Notes under the pieces: generated by a model
What the model was told of the DNA's origin: nothing
Seen by the model: the letters and a program-made list of their open reading frames with translations, nothing else
Database searches by the model: none
In this document: positions 44,546-55,699 of the stretch, piece after piece
Numbering within the stretch: the stretch's first letter is position 1
Layout: every line of letters starts with the position of its first letter
Translations under genes and position numbers: made by a program
From: Suillus spraguei
Taxonomy: Eukaryota; Basidiomycota; Agaricomycetes; Boletales; Suillaceae
Direction of reading: 5' to 3'
Length of the DNA stretch: 64,000 nt
Assembly (NCBI GenBank): GCA_016800925.1
Contig: JABCPU010000017.1
Span: forward strand, 248,001 to 312,000

Positions 44546-45836
44546 TAGTTGTTTTCTGTCGCCGCCTAGGCATCATGATTGTGGCGCTCATCGTCCCAGA
44601 GCTCATGGTCACCTGGGCCACAATGCAGTTTCTAAGTGCTCGTGACACTGCAGATACTTTCAATGCGCATTTTCACCAGGCCTGGAACAACCATTCAGAT
44701 AGAGAAGAGAGCATACCGCTTAGTGGAATTCCAACATCAGATGAAAACAACAATTCGCATCTAAGCGCTTCTCATATTGCAGGTCGCAATTTTGAAAGTC
44801 AGTTACCCGCCTGGCCTTTCGATGTGGTAACTAACATGGTTCAACGAATCTCTCAGAATGGACAACGACACATGGTTTTTTTGCGTGGATGGGTGGATTT
44901 ATGCTTTACTGGGATGACAAGCCGCAGGCTCCTCTTACACCCGAGGAACTTATAGACTTCATTGACAAAGGATACGTGAATATACCTGACATCACGGAGG
45001 CAGATATAGAAGATCGAAGTAAGAGTAATGTGCTATCCAGATTAACTGTCATTGTGCAGCTTCTGTGGTTCGTCGTCCAGCTTGTCGCCCGTTTCACTCG
45101 ACATCCAAGTCTTTCCGCAACCCTTCTCGAACTCGACACCATGGCTGTAGTCACTCTGGCTTGTATCTCCTATTTCCTGTGGTGGAAGAAGCCTAAGGAC
45201 GTAGGACGCCCTCATCCTGTTCATTGGAACAATACAGAGACCGCACCTCCGTCACTACACTATAAGTACGTGGTCAATATTCTTGTCTGAAACTATTCTT
45301 ATTCGCCACATTTTAGAAAAGTGACAAAGTTCTCCTCAACTGGCTGGCATCGTCATCTCGTTATTTTCTTTTATGCCTTGAGGAGTCTTATGGGCACTTA
45401 CGTGACCATTTCTCCCTCTGCTGTCCGAGAACATCGAATTCCGTCTTTAGGTGGCTATGCTGATGATGGTGATCCTCATGATCACAATCATGTCATCACA
45501 CTTTTCGTTGGATGCTTCAGTGCCATTATATATGGACTACTGCATTGTCTAGGCTGGTATTGTTTGTTTCAGGGGCGCACAGAGCTGATGCTATGGCGTA
45601 TCGCTTCTATTGTGACGATGGCCGTATCGGTACCTCTTCTTCTGATATTTGGCTGGGTCATATTGATGAAATCCGACAAGGACAGTTGGCCTGTGAGATT
45701 TCCTGTAGCTATCATCCTTTTCACATGTATCATTGCACGCATTACACTGATTGTACTTATATTGTTGAGCTTTCAATCGCGGTACCCTGGTATATACGAA
45801 ACAATACCATGGACCACGTATCTTCCACACTTCTAG
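44305..45836 (+). CDS. Polytopic membrane protein, array copy 3
   Basis: Exons 44305-44797, 44857-45265 and 45317-45836 (introns 59 and 51 bp) give 473 residues, no lesion. Signal peptide MPPWILPFALATILLLSYIP, then RTLWDIIQSCIATLFACTW, HPNIPGM, GIMIVALIVPELMVTWATMQ, WTTTHGFFAWMGGFMLYWD, and a final helix ending in RYPGIYETIPW. The loop between exons 1 and 2 (residues about 125-160) is the most variable part among copies and is rich in Asn, Ser and His. Exons 2-3 are very close to copy 2 at the DNA level, consistent with recent duplication or gene conversion. Confidence 0.83.
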
Positions 45837-46239
45837 TTTCCTCCTACTTACATCACGATCACGATCATCCTCTTGCCAGAATCATCGCTTTAGAACTATT
45901 CGCCGTTTCCGCGATGTCTGACTCATTTTCCATTCAGATACACATACCTGCCTGCCTCTCTCTTCCACTTAGTAGAGCCTGCTATTGATATCGTTCAAGT
46001 TCCTCAGCCTGACTGTTGGTCAAACATTCACATTTTGTTGAGTTTTCGCTTGTCATTAAGGTACTCACAACATGTTGATCGGTGGACGGGGTCGAGGGGC
46101 TCGCAGCCAGAGATAGTAAGCAAGGCCTGAGCGACTTCTATATTAGTAGTACACATTCATAGGGAAAGTGAGTATATAGAACATGTTAGGTGATGCACGA
46201 TAGTTGCGAGGCGTGACGCACATTCAATATAAAATAGAT

Positions 46240-46440
46240 GTTACGATGCAATAATTGTGCTTATATTGTTAAGCTTCTGATCTTCGCTATCTGCTGGCAT
46301 ATACATACTTAGATGACTTTCGCATCTCTTCGCCGATTCCGTGATGTCTGACTCGTTTTCCAACATTATACACCTTCCTGAGGCTGCCATCTTGCTATTG
46401 ATATCGTTCAAGCTCCTCATGTAGGATGATGCAGGATAGT
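46240..46440 (+). pseudogene. Ghost fragment of a membrane-protein exon 3
   Basis: ATAATTGTGCTTATATTGTT followed by AAGCTTCTGATCTTCGC and CTGGCATATAC matches the last helix and GIY motif of copies 1-3, with stops. It then runs into their shared 3' flank (CGATTCCGTGATGTCTGACTC). Confidence 0.55.
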
Positions 46441-46656
46441 TACGAGGTGCCGATACACGTTCAATACAAAATAGATGTCGCGGGTCGTGAGAGATCATTA
46501 GCATAGTGGGTAAACTACAAAATATCAGACTGAGTATCATTTGCGCCGCTGTCTGTCTTCGCCACAACATTCACTTGAACCTGCGAAGTCAATAAGGTCA
46601 TTGAGAATACATGGCAGAGTTACGCACCAAATGTCCAACAATGCTGTCCATAGTAC

Positions 46657-47304
46657 TCACCGAGAATTCCTCATGATGGAAGATTCAGGTGCGGGCTCAA
46701 AGATCTCCAGAAAGACGTTTGGTATAGATCGATCGTCTGTAAGTGTGTTCCTTTCCATCCCAGAGTTGCTTTCTGGAATTGAGGTACCAGTTTGAACTGC
46801 AGCCGCAAACATCGCATCAAACTTGTGACCCCCGTAGCTATCCACTGTGATATTTGGGAGATCGAAACTTGATAGAATATTACGGATACTCACGCAAAGC
46901 AATGTTGCGATCGCCGCAGAAAGACGTTCGGTACCAATGACTTGGTACGTCAATTCCCGTGAACATTGGATATTAAATGGCTTCATAATCTAGAGCAATA
47001 GTCATCGCAAAGACAATCGAACGAGGTAGTGAGAGAACCAAAGATGCCCGGAATGACACAACCCCGTAGTATAGCTTCCGTCTCGCTCCATTCTTGGGGA
47101 AGTCCCTACTTCAATCGTCCATTTCTTGCATAGGCAAAATTCGTGAGAGAACTTCTTGTGTAATGTAGCTCTACCGACGTGTCTCTGAACCGACGAGAAG
47201 ATCGTGGTGTCTGAATAAGCTCCAATTGGAGAACTAATGTCCAGTATGTCGTTTCCCGCAATGAAATGACCTCCAATGCTATGAGACTGGGTCAGCCATT
47301 GCAT
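46657..47304 (-). pseudogene. Co-duplicated minus-strand ORF, copy 3
   Basis: Open pieces 47304-47002 (RHVGRATLHKKFSHEFCLCK, TTGLCHSGHLWFSHYLVRLS) and 46986-46657 (AAIATLLC, then DSYGGHKFDAMFAAAVQTG). A probable intron GTGAGTATCC...ATCACAG lies between TLLC and DSYGG. It is the most readable of the four relatives, but I do not recognise the family. Confidence 0.42.
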
Positions 47305-47524
47305 TTCCGGTCGTCACAATATTTCATGTATGTGCTGCGTTAGGTGAGTCGTAAGCAGGAGAATGCTGGAGAAGCTAAAAGTGTTTAGTCACGCTATATA
47401 GTTGAGTTTCCGAGAACGGCAGCAGATCCAAACTCACTATTCGATTTACTTGCAGGCTGCCAGTGCGAAGGGCTAGACGCAAGTGTCTACAGGGCTGCAA
47501 AGGGCTGGACGGGAATTAATACAT

Positions 47525-47926
47525 TCAGCCCGTTACACTAGGAGCCTTCAACAGGCGGACTTCATTCCGTTTGCTGTGTACTTCGGACCTTACTCGAGCG
47601 TTTCCTTGCAACAATTTCAGCTTATCTTGGGCGTCGCTCAGATGCTCGCGGAGAGATTGTATGGAACAAATTGATTTCGCAAACCTGAAGAACAAAGTTT
47701 CTAAGTATGCGAAGTACATTTGAATTCCGGCCCGACCGTTGATCTGTCCAAAGAGAGATTGTGGAAAGCCTCGTATATTATCTGAATCTTGAGAAATACA
47801 CAGATCGAGCCCACAAGAGCGCAGGCAACCTGCTATGCAAGGCGAACTGTTAGTGCAAGAGGGGGTGCGCGTAGGAAAGCTCGATGACATGCAGTGCCGA
47901 GCCAATTCAAACACCGCTGTTGTCAT
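47525..47926 (-). pseudogene. Unidentified ORF in the copy 4 upstream region
   Basis: 133 codons; the segment EHLSDAQDKLKLLQGNARVR looks helical. A decayed counterpart lies at about 50830-51240 upstream of copy 5, so it duplicated with the unit. Possibly an exon of an unrelated gene. Confidence 0.25.
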
Positions 47927-48387
47927 CCGTGTGAAATATTAAGTTGCCGGAGCGCTGATCAGTCCGGTGTTGATGCTGCATTTACATAGTCATATGATAA
48001 CGAAATCCTTTTACGATATTTCTCAGCTCTTCTCTGATAAATTCTACTCATACCAGATATTCGATTTTTAACAGTGACAAAGTCTGTCATGCTGAACATG
48101 ACTGCGCGAGTTTGAAGGGTCCAGGAGTTGTGCCAAGCACCAATTGACACGAGCGCTCAAGGTGAGAAGCTTGTCACACTGCTGTGGTTGAGCTGATCAT
48201 ACACTTGCTTTACACACATCATTGTCCCTGGAGAACCCTAGACTGCTGCTGTAATCGTGGATTCCTCGTAGTTATGGCAGCTTCGAGGCATGAGCGCTTG
48301 ATGCTTAGTCTTAGCCTATCATACTACAGACGACCGCACTCTTGAAGAGAGAAGCACCGCGAGCAGACGTACGCCATCAACTTCATT

Positions 48388-49789
48388 ATGACCCTCTTAC
48401 ACTTCATTATTTTATTACTGATACACATCCCATTTGTTTGCTCCTCACTGCCGAGCCTCAATGGCACCAGTGTCACTTCACTCGACATCTACGACTCTCT
48501 ATCCAACCACAACAGCAGATCTTTATGGGACATCGTATGGAGTTGTGCTGCGACTCTATTCGCATGCACATGGACCGCAATTCACCCAAACATCCCGGGT
48601 ATGAACGAAGGGAAATTCACCGTTCTGTTCCGTCGCCTAGGCTTCATGATGATAGCACTGCTCGGCCCAGAGATCATAATCACCTGGGCCGCAATACAAT
48701 TTCTATGTGCCCGTACCACTGCAAACGCCTTCAACGATGCCTTCGGTGCGCAAATTCATCAGGCCCGCAGTGATCATTCAGACATAGGAGAGAGCACCGC
48801 TACATTCCTTAATGAACTTCCAGCATCAGATGGAAGGAACGGTCCACATCAGAACGCTACCCATGTTCTTGGCAGCAATTTTACAGGTTGGGTACCTCCT
48901 TAGTATCTCGGGCGGCGACTAACAAGATATCTCACAGGATGGACCGTAACACATGGCTTTTTCGCGTGGATGGGTGGATTTATGCTCTACTTCAATGACA
49001 ACCAGCGGGCCACGCTTACTCCTGACGAACTCTTGAACTTTCTTCGTGAGGGATCAGTCGACATAATACCTGTCATCGCAGAGGCAGACATAGAAGATTG
49101 GAGCAAAGGTGACGCATTATCAAAAGCATCGCTATCCTTCAGCTTGCGTGGTTCACCCTCCAGCTTGTTGCCCGTTACGTTCAGAATCTTTCGATAACAC
49201 TGCTTGAACTCGACACCCTTGCTGTAGCTGCCCTGATCGGCATAGCATATGGCTTTTGGTGGAAGAAGCCCAAGGACGTGGGACGCCCTCATGCTGTTTA
49301 TTGGAAAGCAGCTACCTCTCCGCCAAGCGAATTAACCTACGAGTATGTCATCAATATTCTCGCCTAATCTATTCTAATTTACTGGATTCCAGCAAAGTAA
49401 ATGCAATATTCTCCAGTAAAGACTGGGTCAATATCTTCTTGACTTACATTTATCCCATCGCAAGTCTTATGGGCACCGGCATATTTAATTCTCCCCGTGC
49501 TGTTCACTCACGTCGTGTTCCGTCTGCAGGTGGCTACGATAGGGAGAATGCCCGCCGTCATCGAATCATCATACTTCTCATTGGATCTCTCAGCGGGGCA
49601 GTGTTTGGAAGTATACATTGTCTGGGCTGGAACGTCTTGTTTCAGGGGCGCACAGAGCAGATACTATGGCGTGCGGCTTCCCTTGCGATAGTATCCGCGC
49701 CACTATCTATTTTCCTACTGAATATGCAGTGTCCTGGACCAAGTTTATTCCACATTTGTAGTTTCCTTGTACTTACGCCGCGATCGTGA
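48388..49789 (+). pseudogene. Polytopic membrane protein, array copy 4 (broken)
   Basis: Exons 48388-48886, 48938-49342 and 49393-49789. The N-terminus MTLLHFIILLLIHIPFVCSS, SLWDIVWSCAATLFACTWTA and HPNIPGM are intact. In exon 2 one G is missing (AAAAGCATC at about 49122; copy 5 has AAAAGGCATC), which shifts the frame after DALSK. In exon 3 about 220 bp are deleted: CTGAATATGCAGTGTCCTGG joins the middle of the exon to its end across the short shared string ATGCAGTG. The last two helices are lost, so the product cannot be normal. Confidence 0.8.
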
Positions 49790-51658
49790 CCATAAACTTG
49801 ATGTCTCTTGTAATCAAAGATACAAGCACGGGTCGGGCTAGTTTCAAGGTAAAGCCGGCCGCGCTGGATGATTACGAAGGAATGGTGAATACGGTTCTTG
49901 TATATTAATGCAACTACAACTCTATCTAGATGAAACTGGAAAAGGACTGAGATTGAGTGGGTTAGTGTAAATGGTTCGTTGATTAAACTGAGAAGTTTTG
50001 ATTTGAGGAATTTCTTTCCGCTACTTGCGTTCTTCATCGTATTGGTCATTGCCTCGATGGTAGCCTGAGGCAGAGTTGACCTTGTGATCTTAGACTTTTA
50101 CGAGTTTTAAGGCCGTAAGTGGGTGAGGAGGTGTGAGAGGCGGGTGTTGAGCTTGCAGAGGGTCCAAGAGGCGATCTTGCTCTATCTTGGCACGCCAATT
50201 CTCGTAAAGATTGAATGTTAAATGACTCCACAATCCAGAGTAATAGGCAACGCAAATACAATCGAGCACGTAGTGAGAGAACTAAAGACGCCCGGAGTGC
50301 CCAACCCCGCAGTACAAGGTGTTGAATGCCGTTTTAGACGCATACAATGAATTCTTGCCTTGCTCCGTTCTTGAGGAACAGTCTCTACTTCAACCAAGAA
50401 TTTCCTACATGAGCAAAATTTGTGAGAGGACTTCCTGTGTACTGTAGCTCTATCAATGTGTCTCTGAACCAACGTGAAGATCGCATCGTGATGTCATAAA
50501 CACTATGACCGTGAGTCCAGCAGATACTCCCAGTTATGTCTGATCAAGCTCCAATTAGAGAACTGATGTCATGATGTCGTTTCCCGCAATGAAAGTTGAA
50601 ACGACCTCCAAGGCTATGAGACTGGGTCAGCCGCTGTGTTGCTGGTTCAGAGCTATACATCACGCATGTGCTGTGTTAGGTGAGTCGGAAGTAGGAGAAT
50701 GCTGGAGAAGCTAAAAGTGTTTAGCCACGCTATATAGTTGAGTTTCCGAAAACGGCAGCAGATCCAATCTCACTATTTGATTTGCTTGCAGGCTGCCAGT
50801 GTGAAGGACTAGACGGAAGTATCTACATCCAGCCCATCACACTAGGACCCCTCCATAGGCAGACTTCCTTCTGTCTCCTGTGTACTTAGGACCTTCCAAC
50901 AACTTCAGCTTATTATTGGGCATCGCTCAGATGCTCGTGGAGAAGAGATTATCTGGAACAAATTGATTCGTCAAATATGGACGAAGGCGCGAAGTGCATT
51001 CAAATTCCAGCCAAAGAGAGTGATTAGTGAGTTGCGAGGATGGATGGGTAGCAAGCCTTGTATATTATCTGAATCTTGAGATACACAGGTCGAGTCCACA
51101 AGAGCGTAGGTAATCTACTATGCAAGGCGCACTATGATATGAAAATAGCTTGCAGGAGTGGGTGGGAAAAGGAAAGTTGGAGATGTTGTCGAGCAGCAGA
51201 AAGGCCAAACGCTCGCAAATTCAAACACCGCTGTTATGTGCCTGGTCCAAGCGCTGCTCAGTGGCGGTCAGATTATGATGACGATATATTTTACGATATA
51301 GATATCTTCTTTTCACTCCCTGATAAATTGATTATACTCAAACCATTCCAACAGTGACCAAGTCTGTTGCATGCTGAACACGACTGGACGGATGCGCAAG
51401 TTTGAAGAGTACCGTTCGGCCTCAGAGTCGTGTCAAAAAGATAAGCACCAATTGACACGAGCGCTCACTCAAGGTGTTTTTGGTCACACTGTTAATCATC
51501 CCTAGACACCCTGCTGTAATCTTAGATTACTTGTAGTTATGACAGATTCGAGGCATGTGCATGAGCGCTTGGTGCTTTATCTTGGCCTGTCATACTACGG
51601 ATGGCCGCACTCTTAAAGAGAGAAGCAGCGTGAGCAGACGTACGCCCTCGACTTCATT
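49790..51658. other. Array spacer between copies 4 and 5
   Basis: 3' UTR, then degenerate minus-strand ORF, then a region (50500-51640) that repeats 47200-48370 with many indels (TATATAGTTGAGTTTCCGA, AAAGAGAGAAGCA). No independent gene seen. Confidence 0.6.
50046..50472 (-). pseudogene. Co-duplicated minus-strand ORF, copy 4
   Basis: RHIDRATVHRKSSHKFCSCR and TPCTAGLGTPGVFSSLTTCS match parts of the 40.0-40.3 and 47.0-47.3 kb relatives. The remainder is degraded. Confidence 0.4.
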
Positions 51659-53231
51659 ATGACCCTCTTATCCTCGACTATTATATTATTGATCCATATC
51701 CCGTTTGTTTACTCCTCACTGCCCAGCCTCAACGGCACTAGTGTCATTATACTCGACATTAACGACACTCTACCCAACAACACCAGATCCCTGTGGAACA
51801 TCATCTGGAGTTGTGCTGCGACTCTGTTCGCATGCACATGGACTGCAATCCACCCAAACATCCCGGGTACGAACGAAGGGAGATTCACTGTTTTGTTTCG
51901 TCGCCTAGGCATCATGATGACGGCACTGATCGCCCCTGAAACCATAATCACCTGGGCCACAATACAGTTTCTAAGTGCTCGTAGCACCGCAGAGGCCTTC
52001 AATGTTGCCTTCAGTGCGCAACTTCATCAGGCCCGCGATCATCCAGATATGGAAGAGAGCACAGCTACATTCCTTAACGAATTTCCAGCATCAGGTGGAA
52101 GAGATGGTCCACATCCGAACGTTCCGTATATCGTAGGCAATTTTACAGGTTGGTGACTTACTTGGTATTTTTATGCGCTGACTAACTTCGTTCAATGGGT
52201 ATCTCACAGGATGGACTGTAACACACGGTTTTTTCGCGTGGATGGGTGGATTCATGCTCTACTTCGATGACAACCAGCGCGCCACTCTTACTCCCGACGA
52301 ACTTTTGGACTTTCTTCGTGAGGGATCAGTGGACCTACCTGTGATCGCAGAGGAAGACATAGAAGATCGAAGCAAGGGGGACGCATTATCAAAAGGCATC
52401 GCTATTCTTCAGCTCGCGTGGTTCATCCTCCAGCTTGTCGCCCGTTATGTTCAGAATCTTCCGATAACACTGCTTGAACTCGACACCCTTGCTGTAGCTG
52501 CACTGACTGGCATTGTTTATGGCTTTTGGTGGAAGAAGCCCAAAGACGTGGGACGTCCTCAAATTATTTATTGGAAAGCAACTACCTCTCCGCCAAGCGA
52601 ATTAACCTACAAGTACGTCGTCCATAATCTTACTTAACTTATTCTCATTCGCCAGGATTCTAGCCAAGTAAATGCAATATTCTCTAATAGAGACTCGGTC
52701 AATCTTTTGTTGACCTACATTTACCCCATTCCAAGTCTTATGGGCATTGGCATATTCAACTCCCCCCGTACTGTCCATTCACGTCGTGTTCCGTCTGCAG
52801 GTGGCTATGACAGGGAGAATGCCCGCCGTCACCGAGTCATCATACTTCTCATCGGATCTCTCAGTGGGGCAGTGTTTGGAAGTATACATTGTCTAGGCTG
52901 GAACGTCTTGTTTCAGGGGCACACAGAGCAGATACTATGGCGTGCGGCTTCCCTTGCGATAGTATCCTCACCACTATGTATCTTTCTGCTGAACACCTAC
53001 GCCATTCGGCTGGACCATTTTTGGCTGGATCGATTTTGGCTGGATCGTTCTTGGTTGAATTGTTGGAGCAATATTGTCGAGGCTATCGCATTTTTAGCTA
53101 TACTCGCCAGCTTTTTCACGTATGCTGTTGCACGTATTACAGTGATTGTACTTGTGTTGATGAGCTTTCGATCGTTACCTCCTGGTGTATATGATGCAGT
53201 GTCCTGGACCAAGTTTATTCCACATTTGTAG
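51659..53231 (+). CDS. Polytopic membrane protein, array copy 5
   Basis: Exons 51659-52148, 52210-52612 and 52664-53231 give 486 residues without lesion. Signal peptide MTLLSSTIILLIHIPFVYSS, then SLWNIIWSCAATLFACTWTA, HPNIPGT, GIMMTALIAPETIITWATIQ, WTVTHGFFAWMGGFMLYFD, DIEDRSKGDALSKGIAIL, then FNSPRTVHSRRVPSAGGYD and a last helix ending LPPGVYDAVSWTKFIPHL. Between helices near residue 415 it has the tandem HFWLDRFWLDRSWLNCW, from a 15-bp repeated unit (about 53022-53062) absent from copies 1-3. It forms a second clade with copies 4 and 6. Confidence 0.83.
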
Positions 53232-53714
53232 TTTCCTTGTACTTTACGCCGTGATCGTGATTATAAACTTGCTGTCTCTTGTGATCAAAGATACAAGCAC
53301 GGGTCGGGCTAGTTTCAAGGTAAAGCCGGTTGTACTGGGTGATTGTGGAAGAACAATGAACACGATTCTTATATATTAACGCGACCACATCTCTATCTAG
53401 ACACAATGCAGTGCACACGATTGAGGTGATGCGATCATCTCATGCACATCTCGCAAAGTCTAGCGGCGCGCTGCAGCTACGGTGGCGTGAAATGGAGGTG
53501 ATTTACAGGCAGCGAAGATATCGTGGCGGAAAATACAATTGGTCTCCTGGGACCTATGTTGATGGAGCTCGATTCCCGTCTGACACCGCGCGACATGTGA
53601 ACATGCAGGGAAGCGATTGAGCTAGCGATTAAAAGTCACCTAGTGCCTGCTTGCGCGCGTCACGTGTCCAGGTTTGATGAATCGGAGGACTCTCAGAGGA
53701 TCTTCTTTCTCATC

Positions 53715-54600
53715 GAATCTGGGGACGAAAAAAATACCATTCCATGGAACATCCTGGTTCTTTGCCTTGTACATTTCATTAGGGGAAGGGCTTGATGCGT
53801 ACTGCGGGGACTCAGGTCGAGGAGTAAAATGTTGATGCGACGTCTGATACGCTATTAAAATTGAAAGGTGAGTAGAAGTGAGCGGTCAGGCATGCCCCTG
53901 AATATTCCTGAGGCCTCGTACCGTCTAACTTGAAGTCATGCTAACCATGGTCCGTTCTTCATGATCGGATTCGCCCCAAACGCCTACAAGAAGATACTAG
54001 CGTGGGTGTTGAGTATATCGTCCAGGATCTGCAATATCATCAGATACAGATCATTTGTATGGTGAGTGAAAGTCACCTGTCGATCCATGATGTCTGCATT
54101 AAAAGTACCCTCTCCGCCCTGCACGAATGTACATGTCATGATCTAAAAGCGAAAAACATCAACATGAGCATAATATCCGGTCCTTCGTTTCACAAAATCA
54201 ACTGCGTGCTGCGAGCTTGATGGTGTGGTTAAGTAGGGAACACCGTCACGTCGATGGCGACATTAACGGACAGGTAGTATGTGGAAGAACGTATGGATTG
54301 GGAAGCGGTAAGAGAGATAAAGCGCAGACGTATACGTGTCGTTATGTGTAAAATTGTCGTGCCCAGTGTCCAATCACAACAGGGCACACAACAAGACGTC
54401 ATATGTTGCATCATGGCGTCACCATGTAAGTGTCATGCTTCCATGTAGGATCTGCCGCTTACCTTCAAGAAGTAGCTCCTTGCTAAAGCGGGGGACTTGA
54501 CGAGATACTGTGCCATTCCAGTTTGACTTGACGGTACATGATATGTCTAACAAGTCTGAGGGCGTCTCAGGCTGTTCCGCGGAGCTCAAGGTGTTCTTCA
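53715..54600 (-). pseudogene. Decayed haloacid dehalogenase
   Basis: Reverse-strand sequence parallels the intact gene at 57282-58388. It has TVKSNWNGTVSRQVPRFSKE and LLLEG before a GTAAGCGG splice site (54480 region), the RWSH/VNVWGESD region (53935-54000), GCTATTAAAATTG (53850) and ATTCCATGGAACATCC (53740). The intact gene has TVLDWHSTVIRQVARLSKG. The FDVFGT nucleophile motif reads LDISCT and the C-terminal exon is missing. Confidence 0.65.
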
Positions 54601-54699
54601 AGGGACAGCAAAAACTCGGGAAGAGCTGGCTGATCGCTCCTGGTCCATCACTGTCGAAAGGCGCCTGGATTATGGTGGTAGTACCTTATGATCGTCTCC

Positions 54700-55003
54700 A
54701 GGACATGAAGGAATTCACGGAAATGAGACGGCTGACAAGAAGGCAAAATTGGCAGCCATGAGTAGAACGAACAATAACGAACGAGAGAACCTACCCCGAT
54801 ATCTCAGACACGGCACACTCCCACTCAGCATCTCCGCTATAAAGCGAGCACACTGCCAAGAGACCCATTTCAGATGGAAGAGATTGTGGGCCAAGTCCTC
54901 GAGATATGAATGTTTCCAAGGACTAGACCCAACGTCGTTAACCGATCCTTCACATACTCTGAGAGCGGGACGCAACAAGAGCCCCATCAGGGTTGGGTAT
55001 TAA
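54700..55003 (+). pseudogene. LINE-type RNase H tail fragment
   Basis: The frame reads LPLSISAIKRAHCQETHFRW, then KRLWAKSSRYECFQGLDPTS and TLRAGRNKSPI. This resembles the end of the RNase H region in fungal non-LTR retrotransposons (SISALK...W...SPRY...LRTG). No reverse transcriptase is seen nearby. Confidence 0.4.
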
Positions 55004-55148
55004 GCGAGCCAAAAGATGAGAACACGCACTAGTTCGGAGTAGGATGTGACCAGCGCATTATCAGGGAGAGTAAGTGAGCCAACAGACAAGAAATGCACTG
55101 CCTGAGAGCGGGACACAGCCAATTTCCAAAGCATAATCAGGGTTGCCA
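54955..55148. repeat. Short tandem repeats beside the hairpin
   Basis: Three imperfect copies of a unit with CTGAGAGCGGGAC, CATCAGGGTTG and GCGAGCCAAAAGATGAGAAC (about 54957, 55030, 55100). The unit is the same sequence that forms the hairpin arms. Confidence 0.65.
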
Positions 55149-55325
55149 ACCTTCGGAGCGACGATGCCAGGCCCTGTAGTAAGCTGTTCTTGTCTTTTGG
55201 CTTGCTTACCCGATGCTGATGATGCTTTGACCACGTCCCGCTCTCAGAGCATCATCAGCGTCGGGTAAGCAAGCCAAAAGACAAGAACAGCTTACTACAG
55301 GGCCTGGCATCGTCGCTTCGAAGGT
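55149..55325. repeat. Hairpin with 78-bp arms
   Basis: Left arm 55149-55226 and right arm 55248-55325 are inverted with about two mismatches. Each has GGCCCTGTAGTAAGCTGTTC and CTTGTCTTTTGGCTTGCTTA. The 21-bp loop is 55227-55247. There is no coding content. It may be a fold-back transposon or a recombination product of the adjacent tandem repeats. Confidence 0.9.
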
Positions 55326-55699
55326 CGAATGCGAAGGCAACTCTAGGTTGATGGCGAAGCTGCTCTCGTCTGATGTGTGTTTGAGTGAAAGATGAACTTA
55401 GCGGAATATTTAAACAAACTCACCTTCAAATAAGCAGAGTGTATTCAGACGGTCGAGAACACCATATACATGGTTGATTTGTGTTGAGACAGTATATATT
55501 TCGCGAGTACATGAAGATCTGGAAAAATCATCAGGAAATTGTTCGAAAATGATCTGAAAATGATCTGTTTGCGACTATGAACTCTTACATTTTGCTTCAC
55601 GTCTGATTTACGTCGGATTATGAGCTAGGTACGTTTTACCTCTGATTATTCTTCCTGTCTCCCTCGGAATATCCTCTGATCAATTTCTCGTTTCCGCAG

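Noticed and set aside
48342..48773. 143-codon ORF overlapping array copy 4
   Set aside because: Shadow frame of the membrane-protein exon 1; its start is not conserved in copy 5.
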